From: Phytohabitans suffuscus | GTDB taxonomy: Bacteria; Actinomycetota; Actinomycetes; Mycobacteriales; Micromonosporaceae | DNA length: 64,000 bases | Direction of reading: 5' to 3' | Assembly (NCBI RefSeq): GCF_011764565.1 | Contig: NZ_AP022871.1 | Span: 5,208,320-5,272,319 of the forward strand | Part shown: positions 32,459 to 40,522 of the stretch, one piece after another | Layout of the letters: the number at the start of each line of letters is the position of its first letter | Numbering within the stretch: position 1 is the first letter of the stretch | The notes under the pieces: model-generated | Seen by the model: only the letters and a program-made list of their open reading frames with translations | Database searches by the model: none | What the model was told of the DNA's origin: nothing | Translations under genes and position numbers: made by a program

Positions 32459-35400
32459 GTGCATTTAAAGAGCCTGACGGTGAAGGGCTTCAAGTCCTTC
32501 GCCTCCGCCACGACGTTGCGACTGGAGCCGGGCATCACCTGCGTGGTGGGCCCCAACGGCTCCGGTAAGTCCAACGTCGTCGATGCGATCGCCTGGGTGC
32601 TGGGCGAGCAGGGTGCGAAGGCGCTGCGCGGCGGCAAGATGGAAGACGTGATCTTCGCCGGTACGGCCGGCCGCGCGCCGCTGGGTCGCGCCGAGGTCAC
32701 GCTCACCATCGACAACACCGACGGCGCGTTGCCGATCGACTACACCGAGGTGTCGATCACGCGACGGATGTTCCGGTCGGGCGAGAGCGAGTACGAGATC
32801 AACGGCAGCTCCTGCCGCCTGCTCGACATCCAGGAGCTGCTCTCCGACTCCGGCATCGGCCGTGAGATGCACGTCATCGTGGGGCAGGGCCAGCTCGACG
32901 CGGTGCTACACGCCAAGCCCGAAGACCGGCGGGCGTTCATCGAGGAGGCGGCCGGCGTCCTCAAACACCGCAAGCGCAAGGAAAAGGCGCTGCGCAAGCT
33001 CGACGCGATGCAGGCCAACCTCAACCGGCTCACCGACCTGACCGCCGAGCTGCGCCGCCAGCTCAAGCCGCTGGGCAAGCAGGCCGAGGTGGCCCGCCGC
33101 GCGGCCGGTATCCAGGCCGACCTGCGCGATGCCCGACTGCGCCTGCTAGCCGACGATCTGTCCACATTGCGCTCCACTCTGGACAAGGAGATCGCCGACG
33201 AGACCGCGCTGCGCGAGCGGCGCGAGCTTGTCGAGCACCAGTACGGCGAGGTCGGGCGGCGGCTGGCCCAGCTGGAGGCCGCGCTGGCCGAGGACGCCCC
33301 GCTGCTGGCCGCCGCGCAGGACACCTGGTACAAGCTGTCCGCCCTCCAGGAGCGCTTCCGCTCCACCGAGCAGCTGGCCAGCGAGCGGCTGCGCCACCTC
33401 TCCGCCACGCCGGACGACGAGCGCCCGGGCCGCGACCCGGAGCAGCTGGCCGCCGAGGCGGAGAAGGTGCGCGCCCAGGAGGAGCAGCTGCGTGCCGCGC
33501 TCAAGGCCGACCAGGCGCATCTGGCCGAGGCCGTGGAGCGCCGCCAGGAGTTGGAGCGGCAGCTCGCCGACGCCGAGCGGGCCCTGCGCGCCGCCGCCAA
33601 GGCCATCGCCGACCGCCGCGAAGGGCTGGCCAAGCTGACCGGCCAGGTCAACGCCGCCCGCGCGCGCACCACCAGCGCGGCCGAGGAGATCTCCCGGCTG
33701 GCCGCGGCCCACTCCGACGCCCAGGCGCGCGCCGAAAAGGCACAGGCCGAAGTGGACGCCGTGGCCGAGCTCTCCACAGAGGCCGACCGCGACAACGCCG
33801 ACCTCGACGCCCGGCACGACGAGGCGGTGGCCGCGCACGACGAGGCGTCCGCCCGGGTGCGGGCGCTGAGCGACGCCGAGCGGGCCGCCGAGAAAGAGGC
33901 CGCGACCTGGAAGGCGCGTGAGGACGCCCTCGCGATGAGCCTGCGCCGCAAGGACGGCGCGGGCGCGCTGCTGGCCCGCGCCGACCAGGTGCCCGGCCTG
34001 CTGGGCAGCCTCGCCGGCATGCTGACCGTCGCGCCCGGCCACGAGGCCGCGCTGGCCGCGGCGCTGGGCGGGCTGGCCGACGCGGTCGCCGTGGCCGGCG
34101 TCGACGAGGCCACCGAGGCGATGCGACTGCTCAAGATCCAGGACGCCGGCCGGGCCAGCCTGCTGGTCGGCAGCCCCGGTGGCCCCGGCATGATCGGGTC
34201 GCTCGACGCGCTCCGCCCGGCCCTGCCCGAGGGCGCCCGGTGGGCGCCGGACGTGGTCGGCTGCCCCGACCAGATCCGCCCGGCCGTGCACCGGGCGCTG
34301 CGCGACGTCGTACTCGTGCCGGACCTCGCCGCCGCGGGCCGCCTCGTGGCCGCCAACCCGGAGCTGCGCGCGGTCACGCCCGAGGGCGACGTCGTCGGGG
34401 CGTACGCGGCGGCTGGCGGCTCGGCCAAGGCACCCAGCTACATCGAGGTGCAGGCGGCGGTCGACGAGGCCAAGGCCCGCCGCGCCGAGGCCGAAGACGT
34501 CATGTCGGACGCCGCCGAGCAGCTCACCGAGGCTCGCGCCGAGGTGGCGGTCCACAAGGAGGCCGTCTCGGTCGCCGCGGCGGCCAAGAAGGAAGCCGAG
34601 GGGCAGCGCAACGCCGCCGCCCGCCGCCTCGCCGAGCTGGGCGCCGCCGCCCGCTCCGCCAAGGCCGAGACCGAGCGGCTGGCCGCCTCCCGGGCCAAGG
34701 CCGAGGAGGCCCGCGAGCGCGACCTGGCCGCCCTCGACGACCTGGAGGAGCGGCTGCGGCTGGCCGAGGACACCGCGGTCGACGAGGAGCCGGACACCGA
34801 CGAGCGCGACCAGCTCGCCGGCGCGGTGCCGCAGGCCCGGCAGAACGAGATGGAGGTGCGCCTCGCGGTCCGCACCGCCGAGGAGCGGGTCGCCTCGATC
34901 GCCGGCCGGGCCGACTCGCTGGCCCGCCAGGCGGCCGCCGAGCGGGCCGCCCGCGAGCGCGCCGCCGCCCGCCGCGCCGCGCGGGCCCGGGGTGCCGGCA
35001 TCGCCCGCGCCGTCGAGGTCGGCGCCCGCGAGGCGCTCGCCCGCGTCGCGGTCTCGCTGGCCGGCGCGGAGCGCACCCGCGACGAGATCGCCCAGTCGCG
35101 GTCCGCGCGCGAGGCCGAGCTTTCCGAGGTACGGGGTTCGGCCAAGCGCCTCGGCGCCGATCTGGAGCGGCTCACCAGCGAGGTGCACCGCGACGAGGTG
35201 GCCCGCGCCGAGCAGCGGATGCGCATCGAGCAGCTGGAGATCAAGGCGGCCGAGGACTTCGGGCTCGACGTCGAGACGCTGGTCGCCGAGTACGGCCCGC
35301 AGCAGCCGGTACCGCCGACGCAGGCCGAGGTCAACGCCGCCGAGGCGGACGGCAAGCCGGCGCCCCAGCCGGTCGCGTACCACCGGCCGACGCAGGAGAA

Positions 35401-36040
35401 GCGGGCCGCCAAGGCCGAACGCGAGCTGACCCTGCTCGGCAAGGTCAACCCGCTGGCGCTGGAGGAGTTCGCGGCGCTGGAGGAGCGCTTCAAGTTCCTC
35501 TCCGACCAGCTCGAAGACCTCAAGGCCACCCGCCGCGACCTGCTCACCGTGGTCAAGGACGTCGACGACCGCATCCTCGAGGTCTTCACCAGCGCGTACG
35601 AGGACACGGCCCGCGAGTTCGAGCAGGTCTTCACGGTGCTCTTCCCGGGTGGCGAGGGGCGCCTCGTGCTCACCGACCCGGAAGACATGCTCACCACCGG
35701 CGTCGAGGTCGAGGCCCGCCCGCCCGGCAAGAAGATCAAGCGGCTCTCGCTGCTCTCCGGTGGCGAGCGCTCGCTGACCGCCGTGGCGATGCTGGTGGCC
35801 ATCTTCCGGGCCCGGCCCAGCCCGTTCTACATCATGGACGAGGTCGAGGCCGCCCTCGACGACGTCAACCTGGGCCGCCTCATCACGCTGATGGCGCAGC
35901 TGAGGGAAAAGAGCCAGCTGATCATCATCACGCACCAGAAGCGCACGATGGAGGTCGCCGACGCGCTGTACGGCGTGACCATGCGCAGCGGTGTCACCGA
36001 GGTGATCAGCCAGCGGCTGTCGAACAACGAGGAGGGGTAA
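32459..36040 (+). CDS. smc: Chromosome segregation ATPase SMC
   Basis: SMC forms the condensin core with ScpA and ScpB and loads at parS sites to align chromosome arms. The 1193-residue protein has an N-terminal ATPase half with Walker A GPNGSGKSN (residues 31-39), a long coiled coil, a hinge near residues 510-680, a second coiled coil, and the C-terminal half with the LSGGERSLTA signature (about 1100) and Walker B FYIMDEVEAALDDVN (about 1122). Length is standard. The start is GTG. The HAD gene begins right after the stop, so it is co-transcribed. ScpAB are not in the window. Confidence 0.97.
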   Translation: MHLKSLTVKGFKSFASATTLRLEPGITCVVGPNGSGKSNVVDAIAWVLGEQGAKALRGGKMEDVIFAGTAGRAPLGRAEVTLTIDNTDGALPIDYTEVSITRRMFRSGESEYEINGSSCRLLDIQELLSDSGIGREMHVIVGQGQLDAVLHAKPEDRRAFIEEAAGVLKHRKRKEKALRKLDAMQANLNRLTDLTAELRRQLKPLGKQAEVARRAAGIQADLRDARLRLLADDLSTLRSTLDKEIADETALRERRELVEHQYGEVGRRLAQLEAALAEDAPLLAAAQDTWYKLSALQERFRSTEQLASERLRHLSATPDDERPGRDPEQLAAEAEKVRAQEEQLRAALKADQAHLAEAVERRQELERQLADAERALRAAAKAIADRREGLAKLTGQVNAARARTTSAAEEISRLAAAHSDAQARAEKAQAEVDAVAELSTEADRDNADLDARHDEAVAAHDEASARVRALSDAERAAEKEAATWKAREDALAMSLRRKDGAGALLARADQVPGLLGSLAGMLTVAPGHEAALAAALGGLADAVAVAGVDEATEAMRLLKIQDAGRASLLVGSPGGPGMIGSLDALRPALPEGARWAPDVVGCPDQIRPAVHRALRDVVLVPDLAAAGRLVAANPELRAVTPEGDVVGAYAAAGGSAKAPSYIEVQAAVDEAKARRAEAEDVMSDAAEQLTEARAEVAVHKEAVSVAAAAKKEAEGQRNAAARRLAELGAAARSAKAETERLAASRAKAEEARERDLAALDDLEERLRLAEDTAVDEEPDTDERDQLAGAVPQARQNEMEVRLAVRTAEERVASIAGRADSLARQAAAERAARERAAARRAARARGAGIARAVEVGAREALARVAVSLAGAERTRDEIAQSRSAREAELSEVRGSAKRLGADLERLTSEVHRDEVARAEQRMRIEQLEIKAAEDFGLDVETLVAEYGPQQPVPPTQAEVNAAEADGKPAPQPVAYHRPTQEKRAAKAERELTLLGKVNPLALEEFAALEERFKFLSDQLEDLKATRRDLLTVVKDVDDRILEVFTSAYEDTAREFEQVFTVLFPGGEGRLVLTDPEDMLTTGVEVEARPPGKKIKRLSLLSGGERSLTAVAMLVAIFRARPSPFYIMDEVEAALDDVNLGRLITLMAQLREKSQLIIITHQKRTMEVADALYGVTMRSGVTEVISQRLSNNEEG

Positions 36041-36637
36041 GTGCGCGTCCGGCCGACCGCGCTTCTGGTGGACCTGGACGGCGTGCTGCGCCGCTGGGAC
36101 CCGGAGGTGCCAGCGCGTATCGAGGCCGAGCACGGCCTGCCGGCGGGCGCGCTGGAGAAGACCGCGATGGAGTGGCCCCGCCTGCTCCCGGCGATCGTCG
36201 GTGAGATCAGCCAGGCCGAGTGGATGGCGGGCGTGGCCGACTCGCTCGACGCGCCCGAGGCGGTCGCCGAGTGGCAGCGCTACCGCGGCGAGGTCGACCC
36301 GCAGGTGCTGGCGTTCGTGCGCAGGGTCCGGACCGCCGGCGTACCGGTCGCGATCGGCGCCAACGCCACCGACCGCCTCGACGCCGACCTGGCGGCGCTC
36401 GGCCTGACCGGCGAGGTCGACGCGGTCGTCAACTCCTCGGCGGTCGGCGCCCACAAGCCCACCCGCGAGTTCTTCGCGGCCGCCTGCGAGGCCCTGGGCC
36501 GCACTCCCAACCAGATCCTGCTGGTCGACAACTCCGACCGCTTCGTCCGCGGCGCCCGGGTGGTCGGGCTCTCCGCATACCGCTGGAACGGCCCAGCCGA
36601 CCTGCCCTACCTGCGCTCCGCACTCGGCCTGCCCTAG
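36041..36637 (+). CDS. HAD-family hydrolase
   Basis: The 198-residue protein has HAD motif I DLDGVLRRWD near residue 11, motif II in VAIGANATD, the motif III lysine in GAHKPTREFF, and motif IV in ILLVDNSDRFVRGA. A helical cap lies between motifs I and II. It is probably a small-molecule phosphatase; the substrate cannot be told from sequence. The GTG start is adjacent to the smc stop, which suggests translation coupling, though the functional link is unclear. Confidence 0.88.
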   Translation: MRVRPTALLVDLDGVLRRWDPEVPARIEAEHGLPAGALEKTAMEWPRLLPAIVGEISQAEWMAGVADSLDAPEAVAEWQRYRGEVDPQVLAFVRRVRTAGVPVAIGANATDRLDADLAALGLTGEVDAVVNSSAVGAHKPTREFFAAACEALGRTPNQILLVDNSDRFVRGARVVGLSAYRWNGPADLPYLRSALGLP

Positions 36638-36703
36638 GCTCCCGGATCCGCGGCCTCACCCTCCGCGTCTCGGCGGCCAGGACCACCGAGGCTGGAAACA
36701 GCG

Positions 36704-36738
36704 GGCCCCGGCGCCGTGGGGAGGCCGTCGCCGGGGCC
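36704..36738. terminator. Bidirectional terminator after HAD gene
   Basis: Perfect 10-bp stem GGCCCCGGCG/CGCCGGGGCC with a 15-base loop, between the convergent HAD gene and the zinc-ribbon gene. Confidence 0.8.
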
Positions 36739-36754
36739 GCTTCTGAGTAACGTG

Positions 36755-37258
36755 TCAGGCGGAAGCGCGCCACCACTTCCACAGTCTGAGCGGGCGGGTC
36801 TGCCTGCGCCTTCGATCCCCGGGCCGGGGCGACCGCGGGGCCATGGCCAGCAGTCCGCCGGGATCCGTGACGCAGGTGGACTCCACCCGCGGGTACATCA
36901 GGCGTGTCCCGCAGGCTCCACAGGAGAAGATCGCGTGCCCACCACACGTGCAGGGCTGTGTGGTGCGCCACGCACGGCCGGGTGTGAGCGGCGGATACGG
37001 CTCACCGCACTGCGTGCAGTGTTCGGGCGCCGCGGTCATGTCGAGCGTGGCGAAGCGGTGGTACGCGTACGCCGCGATGCGCGGGTCGAGGCTGCTGTGC
37101 AGGACCAGCTCCACGAGCTCGTCCACCGAGTCGACCACCAGGTGTTTCTCCCTGACCTGGGCGGGATCCTCCTCCCGCATGGTCAGGGTGACCGCCCATT
37201 TGTATCGCCACACCTCGCCCGGCGGTGGCCCTTCCGGAGCCAACTCCAAGAGGTTCAC
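36755..37258 (-). CDS. Cysteine-rich (zinc-ribbon-like) protein of XRE operon
   Basis: The 167-residue protein starts MNLLELAPEGPPPGEVWRYK. The first half contains VDSVDELVELVLHSSLDPR. The second half has CTQCGEPYPPL, CTCGGHAIFSCGACG, and a basic tail ending RLWKWWRASA. Several CxxC pairs suggest one or two zinc ribbons. GTG at 37258 follows a GGGGAGGAG site and overlaps the upstream stop by four bases. The family is not recognised; DNA, RNA or protein binding through zinc ribbons is an inference. Confidence 0.65.
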   Translation of the reverse strand: MNLLELAPEGPPPGEVWRYKWAVTLTMREEDPAQVREKHLVVDSVDELVELVLHSSLDPRIAAYAYHRFATLDMTAAPEHCTQCGEPYPPLTPGRAWRTTQPCTCGGHAIFSCGACGTRLMYPRVESTCVTDPGGLLAMAPRSPRPGDRRRRQTRPLRLWKWWRASA

Positions 37259-37959
37259 AGTCTGTCTCCTCCCCGCGTGCGCTTGCCGGTAGCCACCTGA
37301 CGTGGCACCCCGGTCTCGGTCGGTGGTGCTTGTGTGGCGGCGGCCGGGGTCTGGTTGCCCGCACCCGCGATCCCCAGCGGCAGCCGCCTCATCCGGTGCT
37401 CCATGGCGCGGAGAAGCCCGTCCATCCGGCCAAGCCGCTCGGTGGTCTCCTTGTGCCACGTCGCATGCACATCGGCCTGGGCGGCCTCCACCTCGACACC
37501 GCACCACCGGCAGACCGTCCGCTGTGGATCCCGTGGGGTGTCCGGCTTCTCGGCGAAGCCGGCCGGTTCGCCCAGGGGCTTGATCCGGTCCTGCGCGCTC
37601 GACCACAGGGGGTGCCAGTCCGCCTCCTGCTGCGCCTGGGTGACGCCGAGCGCCGCCAGCACCAACTGGAGGTTGCTCCACTTGGGTGGCTTGGTGGCGT
37701 TGAAGATCCGGCTGATCGTGGCGGCCGACAGACCCGTCTGCGCCGCCAACACGCGATACGACTGCTCTCCCTGGCGCCGGTAGATGACCCTCAGGTTGTT
37801 CTTCAGCTGTTCCAACTCGTCGTAGTCGGGCTGGGCGCCGCCATCTTTGCCGCCGACCAGGCTCCGAACTTTGTCGACCATCGTCATGAGACTCGCGCGG
37901 AGAGCCGGCGCCGGATGTGTCGGTGAGGAGACCGGCACTCCGGCACCAGCCCTGTTCAT
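37255..37959 (-). CDS. XRE-type HTH regulator with C2H2-like finger
   Basis: The 234-residue protein has a helix-turn-helix at about residues 55-110 (YRVLAAQTGLSAATISRIFN, then WSNLQLVLAALGVT). It then has a CX2CX11HX3H segment (CRWCGVEVEAAQADVHATWH) shaped like a C2H2 zinc finger, and a Pro/Thr-rich tail. ATG at 37959 follows a near-perfect GGGAGGTG site and is four bases from the upstream gene. Two DNA- or protein-binding modules in one regulator is unusual. It probably regulates its own operon or a nearby target; the lower-G+C regulatory stretch upstream is a candidate. Confidence 0.75.
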   Translation of the reverse strand: MNRAGAGVPVSSPTHPAPALRASLMTMVDKVRSLVGGKDGGAQPDYDELEQLKNNLRVIYRRQGEQSYRVLAAQTGLSAATISRIFNATKPPKWSNLQLVLAALGVTQAQQEADWHPLWSSAQDRIKPLGEPAGFAEKPDTPRDPQRTVCRWCGVEVEAAQADVHATWHKETTERLGRMDGLLRAMEHRMRRLPLGIAGAGNQTPAAATQAPPTETGVPRQVATGKRTRGGDRL

Positions 37960-37963
37960 CGCG

Positions 37964-38365
37964 CTACACCTCCCGCCGGGGGGCGCGGACGATGAGGCGT
38001 CGGGCAACCTCGCCGGCGACGAGGCCGGCCATGCCAGCGCCCATGGCGGCGTAGGACAGTTCGTACCCGATGATGAGCAGGATCGCCCCGAAGATCGCGA
38101 TGGCCGAGGCCACGATCATCGCGGGCAGGTGACCCGGATCGGTCACGATCCGGTGCGCTACCTGGCCGCCGGTGACCGCCATCCCTCCCGCTCCCAGGAG
38201 CGCGTCCGCCAGGCTGTTGCCGGCGATCAGCAGCGCCGCCGCGCAGCCGAGCACCAGCAGCGTCACGCTGACGCCGGCCCACGGCGGCCTCGCCGCCGGG
38301 CGGTCCTGGACGGGCTTGTCGGTGGGCTGCCGCTGCGGGCTCACCGGCAGGTTCAAGCTTTCCAC
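37964..38365 (-). CDS. Small membrane protein of XRE operon
   Basis: The 133-residue protein has a basic N terminus of about 28 residues, then three hydrophobic segments (VSVTLLVLGCAAALLIAG, IVASAIAIFGAILLIIGYEL, YAAMGAGMAGLVAG), and a basic tail. No family is recognised. It precedes the XRE regulator with a four-base gap. A membrane sensor or holin-like component are both possible. GTG at 38365 follows a GGAAGGA site. Confidence 0.6.
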   Translation of the reverse strand: MESLNLPVSPQRQPTDKPVQDRPAARPPWAGVSVTLLVLGCAAALLIAGNSLADALLGAGGMAVTGGQVAHRIVTDPGHLPAMIVASAIAIFGAILLIIGYELSYAAMGAGMAGLVAGEVARRLIVRAPRREV

Positions 38366-38378
38366 CTTGATCCTTCCA

Positions 38379-38654
38379 TCAGGCTTGTATGTATTGCTTT
38401 GGCATTTGCGGCTCCCAGCTGTCAGTGAGGTCCTGCCCAGCGGGCAGGATCGGCTTGGGGGCGGAGGCTGAGGGGCCTCCGCCGCCCGGGTGCTGGTCTA
38501 GTAGGTCCCGCCCGGGTCGCTGCGGGGCTCGCGGCGTCTCGGAGCTCCACTCGTGATGGACCCCAAGCAAGATCGCTGCATTGCAGCTGCAGACCATCTC
38601 GTATGCCGCGTCCCATAGTTTGCGCTGTCCGTACCGCCCCACCAAGACGTGCAT
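38379..38654 (-). CDS. Possible small protein upstream of membrane gene
   Basis: This 91-codon frame starts at ATG 38654 (MHVLVGRYGQRKLWDAAYEM) and ends 13 bases before the membrane gene. The C-terminal half is Pro/Gly-rich. The weak binding site and the lack of a recognisable domain leave it uncertain. It could be a leader peptide gene or a non-coding leader. Base composition lies between that of the operon and the lower-G+C stretch beyond. Confidence 0.3.
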   Translation of the reverse strand: MHVLVGRYGQRKLWDAAYEMVCSCNAAILLGVHHEWSSETPRAPQRPGRDLLDQHPGGGGPSASAPKPILPAGQDLTDSWEPQMPKQYIQA

Positions 38655-38831
38655 CGACCTGAAACAAAGCAGGTCTCACGACACGCCGAGCCGCACGCTC
38701 CGGGCTCCGGTCGAATGCTTGTCTGGATACAGTCAAAATTGCCGCGACGCGCGATTGGAGTCGCGTTGACCGTTGAGGTTGTTCGCGCATTGTCGTAGCC
38801 AACGAGCACATTGTGGTGGCTAAAAGAAATT

Positions 38832-38864
38832 GTGGAGCCCTCCGGCTGCAACGGAGGGCCCCAC
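38832..38864 (-). terminator. Intrinsic terminator on the minus strand in non-coding region
   Basis: The core stem is GCCCTCCG/CGGAGGGC (38837-38844 and 38852-38859), extended by GTGG/CCAC outside one mismatch. On the minus strand it is followed by AATTTCTTTTA, a U-rich tail rare in such DNA. A minus-strand transcript from the region to its right should end here, although I see no convincing gene there. Confidence 0.65.
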
Positions 38865-39229
38865 GAGGTTCCCCGAGCTCCGCCTAGACCAGCAGACAGC
38901 AACTGGGAGGCAATGCCGACAAGCCGACAGAGCCTTTTCATCGCCTGCGATACCACTGACGATGTGCAAGTGATTCCAGCGTGGTGGCGCCGTCGCGTCT
39001 AGCCGTCAACTGGGTCTGAAACGAAATGCAACGAGATCAACACTGCCTGCGACGAAGATCGCGGTCGGCCCGGAATGCCCGGGTTGACGCCAGCAGGGCG
39101 GATTGTTCACAGCCAACGGTGATCGCATGATCGGCGGTACGTAACCCATCGTCCGGTTGTCGTGCGAGCGCGTAACTGTCGGCTCACCAATTGGATAATT
39201 GGTGTGCGGTGTCCGTTCTGAAGCTTCAC

Positions 39230-39244
39230 TGTGACTCAAGTCAC
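39230..39244. promoter_or_regulatory. Crp/FNR-like binding site 1
   Basis: TGTGACTCAAGTCAC fits TGTGA-N6-TCAC, the core of cAMP receptor protein sites in E. coli and actinobacteria. It lies about 720 bases upstream of the GNAT gene. The regulator is not in the window. Confidence 0.45.
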
Positions 39245-39480
39245 GACTCTTGCGGGGTGCTGGCGATTGGGCACCTGGCACAACTTGGTGGGCCGCGAGC
39301 CGACACGACAGTCGGCGCGGCTGATTCGATCCGCAGGTCGACTAATAGTGCGGGCTATCGGTGGGCTTCGAATCGCACACATAGATGTGCTTCTCAAGAA
39401 ATCGATAGCGCGTCCAGCGATTCGATGCCGACATCGTACTAACGACATAAGGAGGGTCCGAGTTGTGACACCTGAGGTGG

Positions 39481-39495
39481 TGTGACGTACGTCAC
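39481..39495. promoter_or_regulatory. Crp/FNR-like binding site 2
   Basis: TGTGACGTACGTCAC fits TGTGA-N6-TCAC, and its central 14 bases (39482-39495) are a perfect palindrome. It is 237 bp from site 1. Confidence 0.5.
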
Positions 39496-39964
39496 TTCTG
39501 CCTGTTTGCGGTGTTTCAAGATTGGGGCCACCTGCGGCCCTGGGAACTGCACGTGCAGGCGCCTGTGCGCCGGATCGCGCGCGAAGTTGCTTGCTGGAAG
39601 CGCTCCCACAGCCTTTTGGTCCAAGAATCCGGACAAAGGGCCAAACGAAAACGAAGATCGACGGGTATTTGTTCGAGCATCCAGCAAAATGAAATCCGCG
39701 GCCGGGATGTCAGTCTTCGTTCTGGGCCACGAAATGCGCGGACATTGCGTCCGTCGCGCGTATAGTGGCGCGCTCGACGCGGGATGTGGTGCGGCGGCGG
39801 GGTCACCCGCGCGGTCTCCCTGCCGCGGTCAGGTGCCGGCTGGCCTGCTGATTCGTCGTGTTTGTCCTTACTGACGTCTCGGCGGGAAGGTGAAGAGCCC
39901 TCGGTTATTTTTGATATTGGGTGGGCCCGAACCGGGCTCACCTGTGTCATAGGAGGGGCGGGCG

Positions 39965-40522
39965 ATGCGGATCGAGACCCACGAGGTCTTGCCGGAGGCC
40001 GTGCTCGACGAGGCGTGGCGCCTGTACGCCGAAGCCTTCGAAGAGTTGCGTACGGTGGCGGTGCAGCGGCACGTGCTGACCCGGGCGGAGTTCGACGAGC
40101 ACATGGCCGACCAGCGCGTCCACAAGTACCTGGTCCGGCATCCGGACGAGGAGCACCTGGCGGCGCTCTCCACGATCACCAACGACCTCGACGCGGTCCC
40201 GCTGATCTCGCCCGACTACTTCCGGCACCGGTGGCCGGCGCAGTACGCCGAGCGGCGGATCTGGTACGTCACCTTCAACGCGATCCATCCGGACCACCGG
40301 GGCAGCGGTATCTTCGAGTTGATCGTCGAGGCGATGCGCCAGGTGGTGGTCGGTTCGCCGGAGCAGCCGGGCATCGTCGGGCTGGACTTCTGCCGGCGCA
40401 ACGAGGAGCGCTACAAGCTGCCGCAGGCGATCGGCGGCGCGCTGGGCCGGCTCGGCAGCGTGCGGAGCCACCGCCTCGACACCCAGGCGTACTGGTGCTA
40501 CGAGCTGCCGGCGGCGTCCTGA
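39965..40522 (+). CDS. GNAT-like N-acetyltransferase-fold protein
   Basis: The 185-residue protein begins MRIETHEVLPEAVLDEAWRL and has the acetyl-CoA-binding motif A in NAIHPDHRGSGIFELIVEAM (HRGSG pyrophosphate loop). It ends YWCYELPAAS. The N-terminal half includes YLVRHPDEEHLAAL, a typical GNAT strand region. ATG at 39965 follows a strong ATAGGAGGGG site. The substrate is unknown. The last 25 bases overlap the end of the convergent GGDEF-EAL gene. Confidence 0.7.
   Translation: MRIETHEVLPEAVLDEAWRLYAEAFEELRTVAVQRHVLTRAEFDEHMADQRVHKYLVRHPDEEHLAALSTITNDLDAVPLISPDYFRHRWPAQYAERRIWYVTFNAIHPDHRGSGIFELIVEAMRQVVVGSPEQPGIVGLDFCRRNEERYKLPQAIGGALGRLGSVRSHRLDTQAYWCYELPAAS

Larger units (their letters stand above)
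38865..39964. other. Lower-G+C non-coding stretch with operator-like palindromes
   Basis: About 1.1 kb with visibly less G+C than the flanks and no convincing gene on either strand; open frames are short and lack domains. It holds a perfect inverted repeat CACCAATT-GGAT-AATTGGTG (39185-39204), two Crp-like palindromes (39230-39244 and 39481-39495), and a GTGGGCCCG/CGGGCTCAC hairpin at 39921-39941 just before the GNAT gene. It may be a regulatory region, an unannotated small RNA locus, or the worn remains of transferred DNA. Confidence 0.5.

Noticed and set aside
38811..39002. Short plus-strand frame ending WWRRRV
   Set aside because: It contains the U-tailed terminator stem, has no ribosome site, and lacks a recognisable fold.
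38865..39964. Integrated mobile element in the lower-G+C stretch
   Set aside because: No integrase, tRNA, attachment repeats or transposase were found, so composition alone is insufficient.
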